In this document: piece after piece, positions 16,215-31,300 of the stretch
How positions within the stretch are numbered: the stretch's first letter is position 1
Layout: the number at the start of each line of letters is the position of its first letter
Assembly: GCF_019925205.1 (NCBI RefSeq)
Contig: NW_026869896.1
Location: forward strand, 3,162,001 to 3,226,000
Reading direction: 5' to 3'
From: Metopolophium dirhodum
Lineage: Eukaryota > Arthropoda > Insecta > Hemiptera > Aphididae
Length of the DNA stretch: 64,000 nt
Position numbers and translations under genes: made by a program
Notes under the pieces: model-generated
What the model saw: the letters and a program-made list of their open reading frames with translations, nothing else
Told to the model about the DNA's origin: nothing
Databases searched by the model: none

Positions 16215-19200
16215 TTTTCGATCATCTAGTTTATGTATAGTGGATAAATGTGTTTGCAATTGTCTGAAGTCTTATTCGTCAACAACTTATGTTTTTTTTT
16301 CAATTTGAAATGATATACCCCAACAATGAAAATGTTAATATCAATGTATTTATTGACTTCTAAATTCTAGTTTTTTGAACATCTAGTTAATTTATAATGG
16401 ATAAATGTATTTGCAATTGTCTGAAGTCTTAATCAACAACAATTTATGTTTTTTTTTTTAATTTGAAATGATGTACCCCAACAATGAATATGTTAATATC
16501 AACGTATTTATTGACTTCTAAATTCTAGTTTTGCGTACAACTAATCTATCTAAAGGTGAGTAATGTATTTGCAATTGTCTGAAGTCTTATTCAACAACAA
16601 CTTATGTGTTTTTTTTTATTTGAAATGATTTACCCCATCAATGAAAAATGTTAATACTAACGTAATAATTGATTCTAAATTCTAGTTTTTTGAATATCTA
16701 GTTTATGCATAGTGGATAAATGTGTTTGCAATTGTCTGAAGTCTTATTCATCAACATATTATGTTTTTTTTTTAATTTGAAATGATGTACCCCAACAATG
16801 AATAACGTTAATATTAACGTTATTATTGAGTTCTAAATTCTAGATTTGGGTTCAACTAATCTATCTATAGGTGACTAATGTATTTGCAATTGTCTGAAGT
16901 CTTATTCATCAACAAATTATGTTTTTTTTTTAATTTGAAATGATGTACCCCAACAATGAATAACGTTAATATTAACGTTATTATTGAGTTCTAAATTCTA
17001 GTTTTGGGTTCAACTAATCTATCTATAGGTGACTAATGTATTTGCAGTTGACTAAAGACTTATTCATCAACAAATTATGTTTTTTTTTAATTTGAAATGA
17101 TGTACCCCAACAATGAATATGTTAATATCAACGTATTTATTGACTTCTAAATTCTAGTTTTGCGTACAACTAATCTATCTATAGGTGACTAATGTATTTG
17201 CAATTGTCTGAAGTCTTATTCATCAACATATTATGTTTTTTTTTTAATTTGAAATGATGTACCCCAACAATGAATAACGTTAATATTTACGTAATTATTG
17301 AGTTCTAAATTCTAGTTTTGGGTTCAACTAATCTATCTATAGGTGATTAATGTATTTGCAATTGACTAAAGTCTTATTCATCAACTTAATATGTTTTTTA
17401 TAAATTTGAAATTATGTAACCCAAGACTAAAAAATGTTCATATAAGCGTTAATATTGAGTTCTAAATTCTAGTTTTCTGATCATGTAGTTTATGTATAGT
17501 GGATAAATGTATTTTCAATTGTCTGCAGTCTTATTCAACAACAACTTATGTTTTTTTTTAATTTGAAATGATGTACCCCAACAATGAAAATGTTAATATC
17601 AACGTATTTATTGACTTCTAAATTCTAGTTTTCTGATCATCTAGTTTATGTATAGTGGATAAATGTGTTTGCAATTGTCTGAAGTCTTATTCATCAACAT
17701 ATTATGTTTTTTTTTAATTTGAAATGATGTACCCCAACAATGAATAACGTTAATATTAACGTAATAATTAAGTTCTAAATTCTAGTTTTGGGTTCAACTA
17801 ATCTATCTATAGGTGACCAATGTATTTGCAATTGTCTGAAGTCTTATTCGTCAACAAATTATGTTTTTTTTTAATTTGAAATGATGTACTCCAACAATGA
17901 AAATGTTAATATCAACGTATTTATTGACTTCTAAATTCTAGTTTTTCGATCATCTAGTTTATGTATAATGGATAAATGTGTTTGCAATTGTCTGAAGTCT
18001 TATTCGTCAACAACTTATGTTTTTTTTTCAATTTGAAATGATATACCCCAACAATGAAAATGTTAATATCAATGTATTTATTGACTTCTAAATTCTAGTT
18101 TTTTGAACATCTAGTTAATTTATAATGGATAAATGTATTTGCAATTGTCTGAAGTCTTAATCAACAACAATTTATGTTTTTTTTTTTAATTTGAAATGAT
18201 GTACCCCAACAATGAATATGTTAATATCAACGTATTTATTGACTTCTAAATTCTAGTTTTGCGTACAACTAATCTATCTAAAGGTGAGTAATGTATTTGC
18301 AATTGTCTGAAGTCTTATTCAACAACAACTTATGTGTTTTTTTTATTTGAAATGATTTACCCCATCAATGAAAAATGTTAATACTAACGTAATAATTGAT
18401 TCTAAATTCTAGTTTTTTGAACATCTAGTTAATTTATAATGGATAAATGTATTTGCAATTGTCTGAAGTCTTAATCAACAACAATTTATGTTTTTTTTTT
18501 TAATTTGAAATGATGTACCCCAACAATGAATATGTTAATATCAACGTATTTATTGACTTCTAAATTCTAGTTTTGCGTACAACTAATCTATCTAAAGGTG
18601 AGTAATGTGTTTGCAATTGTCTGAAGTCTTATTCATCAACAAATTATGTTTTTTTTTTAATTTGAAATGATGTACCCCAACAATGAATAACGTTAATATT
18701 AACGTTATTATTGAGTTCTAAATTCTAGTTTTGGGTTCAACTAATCTATCTATAGGTGACTAATGTATTTGCAGTTGACTAAAGACTTATTCATCAACAA
18801 ATTATGTTTTTTTTTAATTTGAAATGATGTACCCCAACAATGAATATGTTAATATCAACGTATTTATTGACTTCTAAATTCTAGTTTTGCGTACAACTAA
18901 TCTATCTATAGGTGACTAATGTATTTGCAATTGACTAAAGTCTTATTCATCAACTTAATATGTTTTTTATAAATTTGAAATTATGTAACCCAAGACTAAA
19001 AAATGTTCATATAAGCGTTAATATTGAGTTCTAAATTCTAGTTTTCTGATCATGTAGTTTATGTATAGTAGATAAATGTATTTTCAATTGTCTGAAGTCT
19101 TATTCAACAACAACTTATGTTTTTTTTTTTAATTTGAAATGACAGACCCCAACAATGATTAATTTTAATACTAACGTAATAATTGAGTTCAAAATTCTAG

Positions 19201-22200
19201 TTTTCTGAATATCTAGTTTATTTATGGTGGATAAATGTGTTTGCAATTGTCTGAAGTCTTATTCATCAACATATTATGTTTTTTTTTTAATTTGAAATGA
19301 TGTACCCCAACAATGAATAACGTTAATATTTACGTAATTATTGAGTTCTAAATTCTAGTTTTGGGTTCAACTAATCTATCTATAGGTGATTAATGTATTT
19401 GCAATTGACTAAAGTCTTATTCATCAACTTAATATGTTTTTTATAAATTTGAAATTATGTAACCCAAGACTAAAAAATGTTCATATAAGCGTTAATATTG
19501 AGTTCTAAATTCTAGTTTTCTGATCATGTAGTTTATGTATAGTGGATAAATGTATTTTCAATTGTCTGCAGTCTTATTCAACAACAACTTATGTTTTTTT
19601 TTAATTTGAAATGATGTACCCCAACAATGAAAATGTTAATATCAACGTATTTATTGACTTCTAAATTCTAGTTTTCTGATCATCTAGTTTATGTATAGTG
19701 GATAAATGTGTTTGCAATTGTCTGAAGTCTTATTCATCAACATATTATGTTTTTTTTTAATTTGAAATGATGTACCCCAACAATGAATAACGTTAATATT
19801 AACGTAATAATTAAGTTCTAAATTCTAGTTTTGGGTTCAACTAATCTATCTATAGGTGACCAATGTATTTGCAATTGTCTGAAGTCTTATTCATCAACAA
19901 ATTATGTTTTTTTTTTAATTTGAAATGATGTACCCCAACAATGAATAACGTTAATATTAACGTTATTATTGAGTTCTAAATTCTAGTTTTGGGTTCAACT
20001 AATCTATCTATAGGTGACTAATGTATTTGCAGTTGACTAAAGACTTATTCATCAACAAATTATGTTTTTTTTTAATTTGAAATGATGTACCCCAACAAAG
20101 AATATGTTAATATCAACGTATTTATTGACTTCTAAATTCTAGTTTTGCGTACAACTAATCTATCTATAGGTGACTAATGTATTTGCAATTGTCTGAAGTC
20201 TTATTCATCAACATATTATGTTTTTTTTTTAATTTGAAATGATGTACCCCAACAATGAATAACGTTAATATTTACGTAATTATTGAGTTCTAAATTCTAG
20301 TTTTGGGTTCAACTAATCTATCTATAGGTGATTAATGTATTTGCAATTGACTAAAGTCTTATTCATCAACTTAATATGTTTTTTATAAATTTGAAATTAT
20401 GTAACCCAAGACTAAAAAATGTTCATATAAGCGTTAATATTGAGTTCTAAATTCTAGTTTTCTGATCATGTAGTTTATGTATAGTGGATAAATGTATTTT
20501 CAATTGTCTGCAGTCTTATTCAACAACAACTTATGTTTTTTTTTAATTTGAAATGATGTACCCCAACAATGAAAATGTTAATATCAACGTATTTATTGAC
20601 TTCTAAATTCTAGTTTTCTGATCATCTAGTTTATGTATAGTGGATAAATGTGTTTGCAATTGTCTGAAGTCTTATTCATCAACATATTATGTTTTTTTTT
20701 AATTTGAAATGATGTACCCCAACAATGAATAACGTTAATATTAACGTAATAATTAAGTTCTAAATTCTAGTTTTGGGTTCAACTAATCTATCTATAGGTG
20801 ACCAATGTATTTGCAATTGTCTGAAGTCTTATTCGTCAACAAATTATGTTTTTTTTTAATTTGAAATGATGTACTCCAACAATGAAAATGTTAATATCAA
20901 CGTATTTATTGACTTCTAAATTCTAGTTTTTCGATCATCTAGTTTATGTATAATGGATAAATGTGTTTGCAATTGTCTGAAGTCTTATTCGTCAACAACT
21001 TATGTTTTTTTTTCAATTTGAAATGATATACCCCAACAATGAAAATGTTAATATCAATGTATTTATTGACTTCTAAATTCTAGTTTTTTGAACATCTAGT
21101 TAATTTATAATGGATAAATGTATTTGCAATTGTCTGAAGTCTTAATCAACAACAATTTATGTTTTTTTTTTTAATTTGAAATGATGTACCCCAACAATGA
21201 ATATGTTAATATCAACGTATTTATTGACTTCTAAATTCTAGTTTTGCGTACAACTAATCTATCTAAAGGTGAGTAATGTATTTGCAATTGTCTGAAGTCT
21301 TATTCAACAACAACTTATGTGTTTTTTTTATTTGAAATGATTTACCCCATCAATGAAAAATGTTAATACTAACGTAATAATTGATTCTAAATTCTAGTTT
21401 TTTGAATATCTAGTTTATGCATAGTGGATAAATGTGTTTGCAATTGTCTGAAGTCTTATTCATCAACATATTATGTTTTTTTTTTAATTTGAAATGATGT
21501 ACCCCAACAATGAATAACGTTAATATTAACGTTATTATTGAGTTCTAAATTCTAGATTTGGGTTCAACTAATCTATCTATAGGTGACTAATGTATTTGCA
21601 ATTGTCTGAAGTCTTATTCATCAACAAATTATGTTTTTTTTTTAATTTGAAATGATGTACCCCAACAATGAATAACGTTAATATTAACGTTATTATTGAG
21701 TTCTAAATTCTAGTTTTGGGTTCAACTAATCTATCTATAGGTGACTAATGTATTTGCAGTTGACTAAAGACTTATTCATCAACAAATTATGTTTTTTTTT
21801 AATTTGAAATGATGTACCCCAACAATGAATATGTTAATATCAACGTATTTATTGACTTCTAAATTCTAGTTTTGCGTACAACTAATCTATCTATAGGTGA
21901 CTAATGTATTTGCAATTGTCTGAAGTCTTATTCATCAACATATTATGTTTTTTTTTTAATTTGAAATGATGTACCCCAACAATGAATAACGTTAATATTT
22001 ACGTAATTATTGAGTTCTAAATTCTAGTTTTGGGTTCAACTAATCTATCTATAGGTGATTAATGTATTTGCAATTGACTAAAGTCTTATTCATCAACTTA
22101 ATATGTTTTTTATAAATTTGAAATTATGTAACCCAAGACTAAAAAATGTTCATATAAGCGTTAATATTGAGTTCTAAATTCTAGTTTTCTGATCATGTAG

Positions 22201-23640
22201 TTTATGTATAGTGGATAAATGTATTTTCAATTGTCTGCAGTCTTATTCAACAACAACTTATGTTTTTTTTTAATTTGAAATGATGTACCCCAACAATGAA
22301 AATGTTAATATCAACGTATTTATTGACTTCTAAATTCTAGTTTTCTGATCATCTAGTTTATGTATAGTGGATAAATGTGTTTGCAATTGTCTGAAGTCTT
22401 ATTCATCAACATATTATGTTTTTTTTTAATTTGAAATGATGTACCCCAACAATGAATAACGTTAATATTAACGTAATAATTAAGTTCTAAATTCTAGTTT
22501 TGGGTTCAACTAATCTATCTATAGGTGACCAATGTATTTGCAATTGTCTGAAGTCTTATTCGTCAACAAATTATGTTTTTTTTTAATTTGAAATGATGTA
22601 CTCCAACAATGAAAATGTTAATATCAACGTATTTATTGACTTCTAAATTCTAGTTTTTCGATCATCTAGTTTATGTATAATGGATAAATGTGTTTGCAAT
22701 TGTCTGAAGTCTTATTCGTCAACAACTTATGTTTTTTTTTCAATTTGAAATGATATACCCCAACAATGAAAATGTTAATATCAATATATTTATTGACTTC
22801 TAAATTCTAGTTTTTTGAACATCTAGTTAATTTATAATGGATAAATGTATTTGCAATTGTCTGAAGTCTTAATCAACAACAATTTATGTTTTTTTTTTTA
22901 ATTTGAAATGATGTACCCCAACAATGAATATGTTAATATCAACGTATTTATTAACTTCTAAATTCTAGTTTTGCGTACAACTAATCTATCTAAAGGTGAG
23001 TAATGTATTTGCAATTGTCTGAAGTCTTATTCAACAACAACTTATGTGTTTTTTTTTATTTGAAATGATTTACCCCATCAATGAAAAATGTTAATACTAA
23101 CGTAATAATTGATTCTAAATTCTAGTTTTTTGAACATCTAGTTAATTTATAATGGATAAATGTATTTGCAATTGTCTGAAGTCTTAATCAACAACAATTT
23201 ATGTTTTTTTTTTTAATTTGAAATGATGTACCCCAACAATGAATATGTTAATATCAACGTATTTATTGACTTCTAAATTCTAGTTTTGCGTACAACTAAT
23301 CTATCTAAAGGTGAGTAATGTGTTTGCAATTGTCTGAAGTCTTATTCATCAACAAATTATGTTTTTTTTTTAATTTGAAATGATGTACCCCAACAATGAA
23401 TAACGTTAATATTAACGTTATTATTGAGTTCTAAATTCTAGTTTTGGGTTCAACTAATCTATCTATAGGTGACTAATGTATTTGCAGTTGACTAAAGACT
23501 TATTCATCAACAAATTATGTTTTTTTTTAATTTGAAATGATGTACCCCAACAATGAATATGTTAATATCAACGTATTTATTGACTTCTAAATTCTAGTTT
23601 TGCGTACAACTAATCTATCTATAGGTGACTAATGTATTTG
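16215..23640. repeat. Large satellite block repeated at ~4,712-bp offset
   Basis: Rare variants that mark 16.2-18.9 kb reappear in the same order at 20.9-23.6 kb. The TCGATCATC monomers at about 16215 and 17943 match 20929 and 22655. The TCTAGATTTGGG variant near 16842 matches 21552, and it appears again near 25321. The abrupt join GATTCTAAATTCTAG to TTGAACATC at 18398 matches 23111, and again near 26721. Offsets are 4,710-4,714 bp, about 30 monomers. Shorter partial copies continue to about 28.3 kb. Confidence 0.75.
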
Positions 23641-26600
23641 CAATTGACTAAAGTCTTATTCATCAACTTAATATGTTTTTTATAAATTTGAAATTATGTA
23701 ACCCAAGACTAAAAAATGTTCATATAAGCGTTAATATTGAGTTCTAAATTCTAGTTTTCTGATCATGTAGTTTATGTATAGTGGATAAATGTATTTTCAA
23801 TTGTCTGCAGTCTTATTCAACAACAACTTATATTTTTTTTTAATTTGAAATGATAGACCCCAACAATGATTAATTTTAATACTAACGTAATAATTGAGTT
23901 CTAAATTCTAGTTTTCTGAATATCTAGTTAATTTATGGTGGATAAATGTATTTTCAATTGTCTGAAGTCTTATTTAAAAACAACTTATGTTTTTTATTAA
24001 ATTTGAAATGATGTACCCCAACAATGAATATGTTAATATCAACGTATTTATTGACTTCTAAATTCTAGTTTTGCGTACAACTAATCTATCTATAGGTGAG
24101 TAATGTATTTGCAATTGACTAAAGTCTTATTCATCAACTTAATATGTTTTTTATAAATTTGAAATTATGTAACCCAAGACTAAAAAATGTTCATATAAGC
24201 GTTAATATTGAGTTCTAAATTCTAGTTTTCTGATCATGTAGTTTATGTATAGTGGATAAATGTATTTTCAATTGTCTGCAGTCTTATTCAACAACAACTT
24301 ATGTTTTTTTTTAATTTGAAATGATGTACCCCAACAATGAAAATGTTAATATCAACGTATTTATTGACTTCTAAATTCTAGTTTTCTGATCATCTAGTTT
24401 ATGTATAGTGGATAAATGTGTTTGCAATTGTCTTAAGTCTTATTCATCAACATATTATGTTTTTTTTTAATTTGAAATGATGTACCCCAACAATGAATAA
24501 CGTTAATATTAACGTAATAATTAAGTTCTAAATTCTAGTTTTGGGTTCAACTAATCTATCTATAGGTGACCAATGTATTTGCAATTGTCTGAAGTCTTAT
24601 TCGTCAACAAATTATGTTTTTTTTTAATTTGAAATGATGTACTCCAACAATGAAAATGTTAATATCAACGTATTTATTGACTTCTAAATTCTAGTTTTTC
24701 GATCATCTAGTTTATGTATAGTGGATAAATGTGTTTGCAATTGTCTGAAGTCTTATTCGTCAACAACTTATGTTTTTTTTTCAATTTGAAATGATATACC
24801 CCAACAATGAAAATGTTAATATCAATGTATTTATTGACTTCTAAATTCTAGTTTTTTGAACATCTAGTTAATTTATAATGGATAAATGTATTTGCAATTG
24901 TCTGAAGTCTTAATCAACAACAATTTATGTTTTTTTTTTTAATTTGAAATGATGTACCCCAACAATGAATATGTTAATATCAACGTATTTATTGACTTCT
25001 AAATTCTAGTTTTGCGTACAACTAATCTATCTAAAGGTGAGTAATGTATTTGCAATTGTCTGAAGTCTTATTCAACAACAACTTATGTGTTTTTTTTATT
25101 TGAAATGATTTACCCCATCAATGAAAAATGTTAATACTAACGTAATAATTGATTCTAAATTCTAGTTTTTTGAATATCTAGTTTATGCATAGTGGATAAA
25201 TGTGTTTGCAATTTTCTGAAGTCTTATTCATCAACATATTATGTTTTTTTTTTAATTTGAAATGATGTACCCCAACAATGAATAACGTTAATATTAACGT
25301 TATTATTGAGTTCTAAATTCTAGATTTGGGTTCAACTAATCTATCTATAGGTGACTAATGTATTTGCAATTGTCTGAAGTCTTATTCATCAACAAATTAT
25401 GTTTTTTTTTTAATTTGAAATGATGTACCCCAACAATGAATAACGTTAATATTAACGTTATTATTGAGTTCTAAATTCTAGTTTTGGGTTCAACTAATCT
25501 ATCTATAGGTGACTAATGTATTTGCAGTTGACTAAAGACTTATTCATCAACAAATTATGTTTTTTTTTAATTTGAAATGATGTACCCCAACAATGAATAT
25601 GTTAATATCAACGTATTTATTGACTTCTAAATTCTAGTTTTGCGTACAACTAATCTATCTATAGGTGATTAATGTATTTGCAATTGACTAAAGTCTTATT
25701 CATCAACTTAATATGTTTTTTATAAATTTGAAATTATGTAACCCAAGACTAAAAAATGTTCATATAAGCGTTAATATTGAGTTCTAAATTCTAGTTTTCT
25801 GATCATGTAGTTTATGTATAGTGGATAAATGTATTTTCAATTGTCTGCAGTCTTATTCAACAACAACTTATGTTTTTTTTTAATTTGAAATGATGTACCC
25901 CAACAATGAAAATGTTAATATCAACGTATTTATTGACTTCTAAATTCTAGTTTTCTGATCATCTAGTTTATGTATAGTGGATAAATGTGTTTGCAATTGT
26001 CTGAAGTCTTATTCATCAACATATTATGTTTTTTTTTAATTTGAAATGATGTACCCCAACAATGAATAACGTTAATATTAACGTAATAATTAAGTTCTAA
26101 ATTCTAGTTTTGGGTTCAACTAATCTATCTATAGGTGACCAATGTATTTGCAATTGTCTGAAGTCTTATTCGTCAACAAATTATGTTTTTTTTTAATTTG
26201 AAATGATGTACTCCAACAATGAAAATGTTAATATCAACGTATTTATTGACTTCTAAATTCTAGTTTTTCGATCATCTAGTTTATGTATAATGGATAAATG
26301 TGTTTGCAATTGTCTGAAGTCTTATTCGTCAACAACTTATGTTTTTTTTTCAATTTGAAATGATATACCCCAACAATGAAAATGTTAATATCAATGTATT
26401 TATTGACTTCTAAATTCTAGTTTTTTGAACATCTAGTTAATTTATAATGGATAAATGTATTTGCAATTGTCTGAAGTCTTAATCAACAACAATTTATGTT
26501 TTTTTTTTTTAATTTGAAATGATGTACCCCAACAATGAATATGTTAATATCAACGTATTTATTGACTTCTAAATTCTAGTTTTGCGTACAACTAATCTAT

Positions 26601-28341
26601 CTAAAGGTGAGTAATGTATTTGCAATTGTCTGAAGTCTTATTCAACAACAACTTATGTGTTTTTTTTATTTGAAATGATTTACCCCATCAATGAAAAATG
26701 TTAATACTAACGTAATAATTGATTCTAAATTCTAGTTTTTTGAACATCTAGTTAATTTATAATGGATAAATGTATTTGCAATTGTCTGAAGTCTTAATCA
26801 ACAACAATTTATGTTTTTTTTTTTAATTTGAAATGATGTACCCCAACAATGAATATGTTAATATCAACGTATTTATTGACTTCTAAATTCTAGTTTTGCG
26901 TACAACTAATCTATCTAAAGGTGAGTAATGTGTTTGCAATTGTCTGAAGTCTTATTCATCAACAAATTATGTTTTTTTTTTAATTTGAAATGATGTACCC
27001 CAACAATGAATAACGTTAATATTAACGTTATTATTGAGTTCTAAATTCTAGTTTTGGGTTCAACTAATCTATCTATAGGTGACTAATGTATTTGCAGTTG
27101 ACTAAAGACTTATTCATCAACAAATTATGTTTTTTTTTAATTTGAAATGATGTACCCCAACAATGAATATGTTAATATCAACGTATTTATTGACTTCTAA
27201 ATTCTAGTTTTGCGTACAACTAATCTATCTATAGGTGACTAATGTATTTGCAATTGACTAAAGTCTTATTCATCAACTTAATATGTTTTTTATAAATTTG
27301 AAATTATGTAACCCAAGACTAAAAAATGTTCATATAAGCGTTAATATTGAGTTCTAAATTCTAGTTTTCTGATCATGTAGTTTATGTATAGTAGATAAAT
27401 GTATTTTCAATTGTCTGAAGTCTTATTCAACAACAACTTATGTTTTTTTTTTAATTTGAAATGACAGACCCCAACAATGATTAATTTTAATACTAACGTA
27501 ATAATTGAGTTCAAAATTCTAGTTTTCTGAATATCTAGTTTATTTATGGTGGATAAATGTGTTTGCAATTGTCTGAAGTCTTATTCATCAACATATTATG
27601 TTTTTTTTTTAATTTGAAATGATGTACCCCAACAATGAATAACGTTAATATTTACGTAATTATTGAGTTCTAAATTCTAGTTTTGGGTTCAACTAATCTA
27701 TCTATAGGTGATTAATGTATTTGCAATTGACTAAAGTCTTATTCATCAACTTAATATGTTTTTTATAAATTTGAAATTATGTAACCCAAGACTAAAAAAT
27801 GTTCATATAAGCGTTAATATTGAGTTCTAAATTCTAGTTTTCTGATCATGTAGTTTATGTATAGTGGATAAATGTATTTTCAATTGTCTGCAGTCTTATT
27901 CAACAACAACTTATGTTTTTTTTTAATTTGAAATGATGTACCCCAACAATGAAAATGTTAATATCAACGTATTTATTGACTTCTAAATTCTAGTTTTCTG
28001 ATCATCTAGTTTATGTATAGTGGATAAATGTGTTTGCAATTGTCTGAAGTCTTATTCATCAACATATTATGTTTTTTTTTAATTTGAAATGATGTACCCC
28101 AACAATGAATAACGTTAATATTAACGTAATAATTAAGTTCTAAATTCTAGTTTTGGGTTCAACTAATCTATCTATAGGTGACCAATGTATTTGCAATTGT
28201 CTGAAGTCTTATTCGTCAACAAATTATGTTTTTTTTTAATTTGAAATGATGTACTCCAACAATGAAAATGTTAATATCAACGTATTTATTGACTTCTAAA
28301 TTCTAGTTTTTCGATCATCTAGTTTATGTATAGTGGATAAA

Positions 28342-31300
28342 TGTGTTTGCAATTGTCTGAAGTCTTATTCGTCAACAACTTATGTTTTTTTTTCAATTTG
28401 AAATGATATACCCCAACAATGAAAATGTTAATATCAATGTATTTATTGACTTCTAAATTCTAGTTTTTTGAACATCTAGTTAATTTATAATGGATAAATG
28501 TATTTGCAATTGTCTGAAGTCTTAATCAACAACAATTTATGTTTTTTTTTTTAATTTGAAATGATGTACCCCAACAATGAATATGTTAATATCAACGTAT
28601 TTATTGACTTCTAAATTCTAGTTTTGCGTACAACTAATCTATCTAAAGGTGAGTAATGTATTTGCAATTGTCTGAAGTCTTATTCAACAACAACTTATGT
28701 GTTTTTTTTATTTGAAATGATTTACCCCATCAATGAAAAATGTTAATACTAACGTAATAATTGATTCTAAATTCTAGTTTTTTGAACATCTAGTTAATTT
28801 ATAATGGATAAATGTATTTGCAATTGTCTGAAGTCTTAATCAACAACAATTTATGTTTTTTTTTTTAATTTGAAATGATGTACCCCAACAATGAATATGT
28901 TAATATCAACGTATTTATTGACTTCTAAATTCTAGTTTTGCGTACAACTAATCTATCTACAGGTGAGTAATGTGTTTGCAACTGTCTGAAGTCTTATTCA
29001 TCAACAAATTATGTTTTTTTTTTAATTTGAAATGATGTACCCCAACAATGAATAACGTTAATATTAATGTTATTATTGAGTTCTAAATTCTAGTTTTGGG
29101 TTCAACTAATCTATCTATAGGTGACTAATGTATTTGCAGTTGACTAAAGACTTATTCATCAACAAATTATGTTTTTTTTTAATTTGAAATGATGTACCCC
29201 AACAATGAATATGTTAATATCAACGTATTTATTGACTTCTAAATTCTAGTTTTGCGTACAACTAATCTATCTATAGGTGACTAATGTATTTGCAATTGAC
29301 TAAAGTCTTATTCATCAACTTAATATGTTTTTTATAAATTTGAAATTATGTAACCCAAGACTAAAAAATGTTCATATAAGCGTTAATATTGAGTTCTAAA
29401 TTCTAGTTTTCTGATCATGTAATTTATGTATAGTGGATAAATGTATTTTCAATTGTCTGCAGTCTTAGTCAACAACAACTTATGTTTTTTTTTAATTTGA
29501 AATGATAGACCCCAACAATGATTAATTTTAATACTAACGTAATAATTGAGTTCTAAATTCAAGTTTTCTGAATATCTAGTTAATTTATGGTGGATAAATG
29601 TATTTTCAATTGTCTGAAGTCTTATTTAAAAACAACTTATGTTTTTTATTAAATTTGAAATGATGTACCCCAACAATGAATATGTTAATATCAACGTATT
29701 TATTGACTTCTAAATTCTAGTTTTCTGATCATCTAGTTTATGTATAGAGGATAAATGTGTTTGCAATTGTCTGAAGTCTTATTCATCAACATATTATGTT
29801 TTTTTTTAATTTGAAATGATGTACTCCAACAATGAAAATGTTAATATCAACGTATTTATTGACTTCTAAATTCTAGTTTTTCGATCATCTAGTTTATGTA
29901 TAGTGGATAAATGTGTTTGCAATTGTCTGAAGTCTTATTCGTCAACAACTTATGTTTTTTTTTCAATTTGAAATGATATACCCCAACAATGAAAATGTTA
30001 ATATCAATGTATTTATTGACTTCTAAATTCTAGTTTTTTGAACATCTAGTTAATTTATAATGGATAAATGTATTTGCAATTGTCTGAAGTCTTATTCAAC
30101 AACAACTTATGTTTTTTTTTTAATTTGAAATGATAGACCCCAACAATGATTAATTTTAATACTAACGTAATAATTGAGTTCTAAATTCTAGTTTTCTGAA
30201 TATCTAGTTAATTTATGGTGGATAAATGTATTTTCAATTGTCTGAAGTCTTATTTAAAAACAACTTATGTTTTTTATTAAATTTGAAATGATGTACCCCA
30301 ACAATGAATATGATAATATCAACGTATTTATTGACTTCTAAATTCTGGTTTTGCGTACAACTAATCTATCTATAGGTGACTAATGTATTTGCAATTGACT
30401 ACAGTCTTATTCATCAACTTAATATGTTTTTTATAAATTTGAAATTATGTAACCCAAGACTAAAAAATGTTCATATAAGCGTTAATATTGACTTCTAAAT
30501 TCTAGTTTTCTGATCATGTAGTTTATGTATAGTGGATAAAAGTATTTTCAATTGTCTGAAGTCTTATTCAACAACAACTTATGTTTTTTTTTTAATTTGA
30601 AATGATAGACCCCAACAATGATTAATTTTAATACTAACGTAATAATTGAGTTCTAAATTCTAGTTTTCTGAATATCTAGTTAATTTATGGTGGATAAATG
30701 TATTTTCAATTGTCTGAAGTCTTATTTAAAAACAACTTATGTTTTTTATTAAATTTGAAATGATGTACCCCAACAATGAATATGTTAATATCAACGTATT
30801 TATTGACTTCTAAATTCTAGTTTTGCGTACAACTAATCTATCTAAAGGTGAGTAATGTGTTTGCAATTGTCTGAAGTCTTATTCGTCAACAACTTATGTT
30901 TTTTTTTCAATTTGAAATGATATACCCCAACAATGAAAATGTTAATATCAATGTATTTATTGACTTCTAAATTCTAGTTTTTTGAACATCTAGTTAATTT
31001 ATAATGGATAAATGTATTTGCAATTGTCTGAAGTCTTAATCAACAACAATTTATGTTTTTTTTTTTTAATTTGAAATGATGTACCCCAACAATGAATATG
31101 TTAATATCAACGTATTTATTGACTTCTAAATTCTAGTTTTGCGTACAACTAATCTATCTAAAGGTGAGTAATGTATTTGCAATTGTCTGAAGTCTTATTC
31201 AACAACAACTTATGTGTTTTTTTTATTTGAAATGATTTACCCCATCAATGAAAAATGTTAATACTAACGTAATAATTGATTCTAAATTCTAGTTTTTTGA